Part shown: positions 58,998 through 64,000 of the stretch, piece by piece | Layout of the letters: each line of letters starts with the position of its first letter | Numbering within the stretch: position 1 is the stretch's first letter | Assembly: GCA_024693325.1 (NCBI GenBank) | Contig: JAILLA010000100.1 | Location: 1-64,000 of the forward strand | Direction of reading: 5' to 3' | Source of the DNA: Solobacterium sp. | GTDB lineage: Bacteria > Bacillota_I > Bacilli_A > Erysipelotrichales > Erysipelotrichaceae | Length of the DNA stretch: 64,000 bases | Position numbers and translations under genes: made by a program | Notes under the pieces: generated by a model | Told to the model about the DNA's origin: nothing | The model's database searches: none | Seen by the model: the letters and a program-made list of their open reading frames with translations, nothing else

Positions 58998-60641
58998 TCA
59001 GCCCTGATTCCTCTCGTACAGTTCACGGGCAGCAGCCTTGGCTGTTTCGCTGAGTGAACCGGAAGATATGACAGCCAGCTGTTCTATGATCTCTTCATAG
59101 CTGAGCTGTTTGACATAGGTATGCGTACGGTCGCCTTCCTCATGCTTGCTGACGAAATAATGATTTGCGGCACATGCGGCAACAGGAGCGAGATGCGTAA
59201 CTGCGAATACCTGGCAGTCATTGCCTAGAGAGCGCATTTTAAGCCCGATAGCGGTCGCTACCGGTCCGCTGACTCCTGTATCGATCTCATCAAAGATCAC
59301 TGTCTGAATGCCCTGTAAATGCGTAAATATGACCTTCAGGCCAAGCATCAGCCTTGAAAGCTCACCGCCGCTGGCTGTTTTAGCAAGCGGACGCGGCTGT
59401 TCGCCAAGGTTCATGCTGACAAGGAATTCTACATCATCGATCCCGTCAGGACCGGGTGTGCCGCTGCTGATCTGTGTTCTGAATACGGCGTTGGGCAGGA
59501 TCAGGTCCTTCAGGTTGGACGCGATCTGGCTGTCGAGTCTGCCGCATCCCTTCTTCCTGATCTCTGAAAGCTGCTTTGCCAGGACAAGGTATGCATCATA
59601 TGCCTTGCTGATCTTCCGGTCCATCTCTTCAAGATATTCATTCCGGTGGGAGATCATTTCGATCTGCTCACTGAGCTCATCTTTTCTTGCGAAGATATCG
59701 GCGATCGTCCTGCCGTATTTATGCTTCAGTTTCTGGATCTGATACAGACGGGATTCCATTTCGTTGATGTCTTCTTCAGACAGATCCATAGCGTCAAATG
59801 CCTGCCGTATATTTTCGGCAGCGTCATCGATCGTGTAGTAACTGTCATTGAACGCAGTCTTGGCATCCTCCAGATCCAGTTCATCGGGAAGTGTCTGTAC
59901 GCTGCGGTTGAGATCATACAATGTACCGCTGATCTCATTGTCATAGATCTCGAGGATCCTGCTGAGCTTTTCAAAGGAAGATTTTACAGCTTTATACTGT
60001 TTTTCCTTTGCTTCAAGTTCTTCATCCTCATGAAGCTTCAAATGTGCTGATTCGATCTCATTAACCTGGTGACGGAAGAATTCAAGATCGCTTTCATCAT
60101 AATGTTCCTTCAGCATCTTCTGCTTCTCGTTTTCCAGGTTATGGTAAATATTCCAGGCATCCTTTGTCTGCTTCAGAAGCTCAGCATCGCCAAGATATTC
60201 ATCAAGCAGCCTGATATGACATGAGGTATTCAGCAGATATGCGTTATCCCGCTGATTATGGATATCGATCTCTGTGCTCAGCAGTTCTTTCAGCATCGAC
60301 AGGGTCACAACACGATGGTTGATCCTGGCTGTTGATTTGCCTGCAGATGTGATCTCCCTGGTACAGATGACAACATCATCCGTATCAAACCCTGCCTCGG
60401 AAAGCACGCTGAAAGCCTGTGCGTTTCCCGAAAAATCAAACGTTCCTTCGATGATCGCCTTATCACATCCGGCAGAGACCATCGAACTGCTTGCTTTTTC
60501 ACCGCACAGCAAAGAGATCGCGTCGATCAGTATTGATTTGCCTGCTCCCGTTTCACCTGTAAATGCACTGAATCCTTCATTGAAATCGAGATCCAGTTCA
60601 TTGATGAGCACAAAGTTTTTAATATAGAGATGCTGAATCAT
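58998..60641 (-). CDS. recN: DNA repair protein RecN
   Basis: A 547-residue SMC-like ATPase of standard length. Walker A GETGAGKSIL near residue 30, a central coiled coil (about 155-370), the signature 'ASGGELSRLMLGL' and Walker B VIFDEIDTGVSG near 430-480. It acts at double-strand breaks before recombination. In Firmicutes recN usually follows dxs, tlyA and argR; here it follows dxs directly, and tlyA and argR are missing from the gap of ten bases. Confidence 0.95.
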   Translation of the reverse strand: MIQHLYIKNFVLINELDLDFNEGFSAFTGETGAGKSILIDAISLLCGEKASSSMVSAGCDKAIIEGTFDFSGNAQAFSVLSEAGFDTDDVVICTREITSAGKSTARINHRVVTLSMLKELLSTEIDIHNQRDNAYLLNTSCHIRLLDEYLGDAELLKQTKDAWNIYHNLENEKQKMLKEHYDESDLEFFRHQVNEIESAHLKLHEDEELEAKEKQYKAVKSSFEKLSRILEIYDNEISGTLYDLNRSVQTLPDELDLEDAKTAFNDSYYTIDDAAENIRQAFDAMDLSEEDINEMESRLYQIQKLKHKYGRTIADIFARKDELSEQIEMISHRNEYLEEMDRKISKAYDAYLVLAKQLSEIRKKGCGRLDSQIASNLKDLILPNAVFRTQISSGTPGPDGIDDVEFLVSMNLGEQPRPLAKTASGGELSRLMLGLKVIFTHLQGIQTVIFDEIDTGVSGPVATAIGLKMRSLGNDCQVFAVTHLAPVAACAANHYFVSKHEEGDRTHTYVKQLSYEEIIEQLAVISSGSLSETAKAAARELYERNQG

Positions 60642-60651
60642 AAATCACTTT

Positions 60652-62514
60652 CTAGGCTGTAAGGCCATTGATCATATCATACAGGGTATTGAGGTCGATC
60701 CCCTGCTGTTTTCTCAGTCTGTTGACAGAGCCCTGCGATACATAGCAGTCGCCGATGCCGATCCTCCTGATTTCGATATTCAGGTGATTGTCGCAGCAAT
60801 ATTCAAGAATCGCAGTTCCGAGTCCGGATGTCTTCATATCGGTTTCATATACGATCACAGGCTGGCCGCGTTCTGCCAGATCCCTGATCATCGCTTCATC
60901 AAGCGGTTTGAAGAATCTGCAGTTGATGACCCTGACAGGCATTTCATTGATCTGCATTTTTGAAGCGATCACCTTTGCGTCAGGACCGTATGCCAGGACG
61001 CTGATCCTGTATCCTTCGGGTTCATAGAGGGTCGTCCATGTACCGATCTCAAGTTTTGAGCCGAGCTTCTTTCTGCTGGCTTCCATCTCGCCTCTGGGAT
61101 AGCGGATGGCAAACGGATGTTCCTGATGGAATGCCGTATAGAGCATATCTTCCGCTTCATCTGCATCTGCAGGCTGGCCGATGATAATATTCGGCAGCGG
61201 TCTCAGGATACCGACATCAAAGAGACCGTGATGCGTGTCCCCGTCGGCTCCGACGATACCTGCGCGGTCGATGCCGATCACGACCGGCAGATCCATTCTG
61301 CAGATATCATGATTGATCTGGTCGTATGCGCGCTGAAGGAATGAACTGTATACCGAAACAAACGGACGCTTGCCGCTGTTTGCAAGGGATGCTGCGAATG
61401 TTGCAGCATGTTCTTCTGCAATGCCGCAGTCAAAACTGCGATCGGGATATTTCGCAAAGAAATGCTCCAGCGCGCTGCCGTTGATCATAGCAGGCGTGAT
61501 CGCTACGATATCAGGATTTCTGTCGGCAAGCTTCAGCAATGCATCGGAAATAATCCCTGACCACGAATTAAAGCCCTGAGGCACTTCATGCAGAGGTTTG
61601 CCTGTTGCTACATTAAACGGTCCGACACCGTGCCAGTGGCCTTCTATGTCGGTCTCACAGGGTGTATAGCCCTTGCCCTTCTGTGTTATGACATGCACGA
61701 CACACGGATCATCATGCTGGCGCGCAACCGAAAGGACACGGATCAGATCCTTGATGTTATGTCCGTCTACAGGTCCCAGGTAATCCAGGTTGAATTCTCC
61801 GAAGATGCCTTCATCAACGACATTCTCACGGACAGCGTCCTTAACGTTCTTTAAGCCGGAATATACCACTCGGCCTACTTCACTCTGGGTAAGCGCGTTC
61901 TTCATGTTGATCTTGAGATTTGTATAGCTTCTGGCGGAACGGAGACGGGCAAAACCTTTTGTCAGCGCTCCGACATTCTGAGAGATGGACATATTGTTAT
62001 CATTGAATACAATGATCATTTTGCGCTTTTCGGAACCGATCTGGTTCAGCGCTTCAAGCGCCATGCCGCTGCCGAGCGCACCGTCACCGATCACGGGTAC
62101 GATCTCATAGTTTTCATGGTTCAGATCCCTGGCAACTGCCATGCCTAAAGCCGCTGAAAGTGAAGTGGAACTGTGTCCCGCCTCCCATACATCATGAATG
62201 CTTTCGCAGCGCTTCTGGAATCCGCTGATACCCTGGTATTGTCTCAGGGTAGGAAACTGAGCTGCCCTTCCCGTGAGGATCTTATGTGTATAGCACTGAT
62301 GGCCGACATCAAAGAACACCTTGTCTGTCGGAGAATCAAACACATAATGGAGCGCGATCGTAAGCTCGACCACACCCAGATTACTGGCAAGATGTCCGCC
62401 TGTTTTGGAAATACTGCCGATAAGATAAGTCCGGATCTCAGCCGCAAGCTGTGTCAATTCACTGATACTCATGTTTTTCAGGAACGACGGGTCCTGTATC
62501 TTTGTCAGATCCAT
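60652..62514 (-). CDS. dxs: 1-deoxy-D-xylulose-5-phosphate synthase
   Basis: A 620-residue thiamine-diphosphate enzyme that condenses pyruvate and glyceraldehyde 3-phosphate, the entry step of the MEP isoprenoid pathway. It has SKTGGHLASNLGVVELTIAL at the N-terminus, the ThDP/Mg motif GDGALGSGMALEALN, 'YLGPVDGHNIKDLI', and the C-terminal pyrimidine domain with 'CGIAEEHAATFAASLA'. AGGAGG precedes the ATG. It is downstream of ispA, so first and later isoprenoid steps are co-expressed. Confidence 0.96.
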   Translation of the reverse strand: MDLTKIQDPSFLKNMSISELTQLAAEIRTYLIGSISKTGGHLASNLGVVELTIALHYVFDSPTDKVFFDVGHQCYTHKILTGRAAQFPTLRQYQGISGFQKRCESIHDVWEAGHSSTSLSAALGMAVARDLNHENYEIVPVIGDGALGSGMALEALNQIGSEKRKMIIVFNDNNMSISQNVGALTKGFARLRSARSYTNLKINMKNALTQSEVGRVVYSGLKNVKDAVRENVVDEGIFGEFNLDYLGPVDGHNIKDLIRVLSVARQHDDPCVVHVITQKGKGYTPCETDIEGHWHGVGPFNVATGKPLHEVPQGFNSWSGIISDALLKLADRNPDIVAITPAMINGSALEHFFAKYPDRSFDCGIAEEHAATFAASLANSGKRPFVSVYSSFLQRAYDQINHDICRMDLPVVIGIDRAGIVGADGDTHHGLFDVGILRPLPNIIIGQPADADEAEDMLYTAFHQEHPFAIRYPRGEMEASRKKLGSKLEIGTWTTLYEPEGYRISVLAYGPDAKVIASKMQINEMPVRVINCRFFKPLDEAMIRDLAERGQPVIVYETDMKTSGLGTAILEYCCDNHLNIEIRRIGIGDCYVSQGSVNRLRKQQGIDLNTLYDMINGLTA

Positions 62515-62522
62515 AAAACCTC

Positions 62523-63359
62523 CTATTTACTGCGTGACTGTATCCCCTTTAATACTTCTATTAATGATGTACTGCTGAAATCACAGAATCCCCTGATTTT
62601 TTCTGCCGCAAGATCATACAGTTCATTCATTGTTTTTACAGCTTCATCAATCCCCATCAATGAAACACTCGTTACTTTTTCATTCCGTTCATCGGAATTG
62701 GACTTGCCAAGCTCATCCGCTGTTTTTGTTGCATCAAGAACATCATCCTGTACCTGGAATGCAAGACCGATCAGGTCTCCTGCCTCATGCCAGACTTCTG
62801 CCTCATCCCTGTGACCGCTGAGTACTGCACCGATCATCAGAGGTGCGCTCAGGAGGCATCCTGTCTTATACTTGTGTACCTTCTTCAGTGCTTCCCAGTC
62901 TGTTCTGCCTGTTTCCTCCGCCATATCAAGGCACTGACCATAGACCATTCCTTCCGGTCCGGCCATCTGAGAAAGGATCCTGATTCCCTCGAGAACAAGT
63001 GCAGGTTCAGCTTCAGTTTTTGCCGCTTCTTCAAAGGCATATGTCAGCAGACCATCTCCCGCCAGGATCGCGGTCGCTTCATCGAACTGCTTGTGGCATG
63101 TAGGCTTTCCCCTTCTGAGATCGTCGTTATCCATTGCCGGAAGATCATCATGGATCAGGGAATAGGTATGGATCATTTCAATGGCTGAGGCAAAATGATC
63201 GCCGAGAGACGGATCGATGCCATAGCCTTTCAGAACCTCATAAAGCAGTACCGGACGGATACGCTTGCCCCCTGCCATCAGGGAGTATTCCATCGCATCA
63301 CGGACAGTGCTGTCAGTCGTCTGATGGATCTCGTGCTGCAGGATGTCTTCAAAGTTCAT
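62523..63359 (-). CDS. ispA: Farnesyl diphosphate synthase
   Basis: A 278-residue trans-prenyltransferase that elongates DMAPP and IPP to farnesyl diphosphate. First aspartate-rich motif LIHDDLPAMDNDDLRRG, second motif 'FQVQDDVLDATKTADELGKS', both complete. The start at 63359 (MNFEDILQHE) is chosen because AAGGTGA lies seven bases upstream and the overlap with xseB is then 11 bases; an in-frame ATG five codons earlier is possible. Confidence 0.93.
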   Translation of the reverse strand: MNFEDILQHEIHQTTDSTVRDAMEYSLMAGGKRIRPVLLYEVLKGYGIDPSLGDHFASAIEMIHTYSLIHDDLPAMDNDDLRRGKPTCHKQFDEATAILAGDGLLTYAFEEAAKTEAEPALVLEGIRILSQMAGPEGMVYGQCLDMAEETGRTDWEALKKVHKYKTGCLLSAPLMIGAVLSGHRDEAEVWHEAGDLIGLAFQVQDDVLDATKTADELGKSNSDERNEKVTSVSLMGIDEAVKTMNELYDLAAEKIRGFCDFSSTSLIEVLKGIQSRSK

Positions 63360-63564
63360 CAGATTCACCTTCATTCTTTTTAGTGATGTCTTCTACCTTT
63401 TTGTAAAAATCCTTGAGCTTTGTATCGCAGTCTTTGGAAAGCTGAAGGCCTTCTTCAAACAATGCGATCGATTCATCAAGAGGAAGCTTATTCTCTTCCA
63501 GAAGCCTTACGATCTCTTCCAGTCTCTGCATGGATTCTTCAAATGTCTTTGCTTTCCTGCTCAT
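63349..63564 (-). CDS. xseB: Exodeoxyribonuclease VII small subunit
   Basis: A 71-residue helical subunit with the family pattern: 'FEESMQRLEEIVRLLEENKL', PLDESIALFEEGLQLSKDC. It binds XseA to form the exonuclease that degrades single-stranded DNA. AAGGAG precedes the ATG, which overlaps the xseA stop (ATGA). Confidence 0.95.
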   Translation of the reverse strand: MSRKAKTFEESMQRLEEIVRLLEENKLPLDESIALFEEGLQLSKDCDTKLKDFYKKVEDITKKNEGESDEL

Positions 63565-64000
63565 ATGTTCTCCTTAGGCTTTACGCCGGTCACTTCAGAT
63601 ATGATCCTTCCTTCAGCTACCAGTGTTTCGATCTGATCACCCGGATTTACCTGTCCGGTACCGGTAACTGCTTTTCCGTCTTTTAATGTAACGCTGTATC
63701 CCCTTCCGAGGATCTTCAGCGGTGAATATGCGTCAAGCAGTGCTGCTGTTCTGCGGAACCTGCTTTCTTTGTCATTGATCATGAGCGTCAGGGCATGTTC
63801 AAGTGCGGTATTATATCCCGTCAGCTCATTCTGCCTGTCCCTGATCATCTGTACAGAAGCGTTCATGATCCTTGCGTGACCGTCTTTGACACGCTGGGAG
63901 GTGTCTGTCATACGCTGATCGATCATATGCATCAGCGAAGTATGCAGGTGCTCCAGCTTCATTGCTTTCTGTGCATACAGGCGTTCCGGTGTACGGAATA
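63561..64000 (-). CDS. xseA: Exodeoxyribonuclease VII large subunit, C-terminal part (partial)
   Basis: The frame is open to the window end, giving about 145 C-terminal residues of XseA (usually about 400-450). The visible part is the long helical coiled-coil region and the final domain: 'RFRRTAALLDAYSPLKILGR' and GYSVTLKDGKAVTGTGQVNPG, the conserved end. The catalytic part and start lie outside. It is the first visible gene of the operon xseA-xseB-ispA-dxs-recN-dinB-xerD. Confidence 0.92.
   Translation of the reverse strand, partial: FRTPERLYAQKAMKLEHLHTSLMHMIDQRMTDTSQRVKDGHARIMNASVQMIRDRQNELTGYNTALEHALTLMINDKESRFRRTAALLDAYSPLKILGRGYSVTLKDGKAVTGTGQVNPGDQIETLVAEGRIISEVTGVKPKENI

Noticed and set aside
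1-64000. Prophage, transposon, CRISPR array, tRNA or rRNA genes
   Set aside because: I searched by eye for transposase or integrase clusters, direct-repeat arrays, T-loop strings and rRNA landmarks on both strands and found none. XerD sits in a housekeeping operon.

Overview
The window looks like chromosomal DNA of a low-to-mid GC Bacillota, most plausibly a gut anaerobe of the Erysipelotrichia type. This is inference. The supports are the Firmicutes-style gene order (alaS-ireB-ruvX-yrzB-mltG-udk-greA, comEA-comEC-holA, smc-ftsY-ylxM, xseA-xseB-ispA-dxs-recN), strong AGGAGG ribosome sites, TTGACA/TATAAT promoters, a T-box leader, a Rex-like operator, acetate kinase, an Fe-S/flavin enoate-reductase-type enzyme and an SMC protein of only about 983 residues. 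I see no rRNA, tRNA, CRISPR array, insertion sequence or prophage.

Layout. Bases 1-8200 hold the end of a surface protein, a LURP-one-type protein, a lipoprotein, a 932-residue flavin/Fe-S oxidoreductase behind a Rex-like site, a small conserved protein and a two-component system. Bases 8300-15400 hold a glycogen synthase carrying an SCP2-like C-terminal domain, a TetR regulator divergent from an Old-Yellow-Enzyme/SnoaL-like pair, a membrane-anchored HTH protein and a ROK kinase. Bases 15400-18300 (minus strand) hold a three-gene TrpX-type ABC importer behind a promoter with a perfect palindrome in its spacer. Bases 18500-41750 (plus strand) are a long housekeeping stretch: cardiolipin synthase, T-box-alaS, ireB, ruvX, yrzB, mltG, an in-frame Nudix-uridine kinase fusion, greA, comEA, comEC, holA, serine dehydratase, a U32 peptidase-like protein, mscL, a HAD protein, smc, ftsY, ylxM, ackA, nrnA and HU.

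Bases 41800-55000 are more accessory: an SLC13-type carrier with a PHP-like metallohydrolase, a gene split by a -1 frameshift at a TTTAAAA heptamer, a self-regulating-looking TetR gene, a zinc-ribbon protein, an ABC exporter, a DUF3795 protein, a 757-residue protein of unknown function, a KdgK-like sugar kinase (minus), and about 1 kb of AT-rich DNA without a credible gene but with three consecutive hairpins. Bases 55000-64000 (minus strand) carry a lone PTS EIIB-like protein, a YhhN lysoplasmalogenase-like membrane protein, a YegP-like protein, and the xseA-xseB-ispA-dxs-recN-dinB-xerD operon, cut by the window end.

How the parts fit: most genes serve DNA replication, repair and segregation, translation, isoprenoid supply and envelope upkeep. 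The accessory segments suggest fermentative redox balancing (Rex-like site, ackA, flavoenzymes), glycogen storage and uptake of organic anions and amino acids or related small molecules. The items most worth following are the two unusual domain fusions (GlgA-SCP2, Nudix-Udk), the frameshifted gene, the carrier/metallohydrolase pair, the large unknown protein and the compact or overlapping control regions of holA, smc and the ABC importer.
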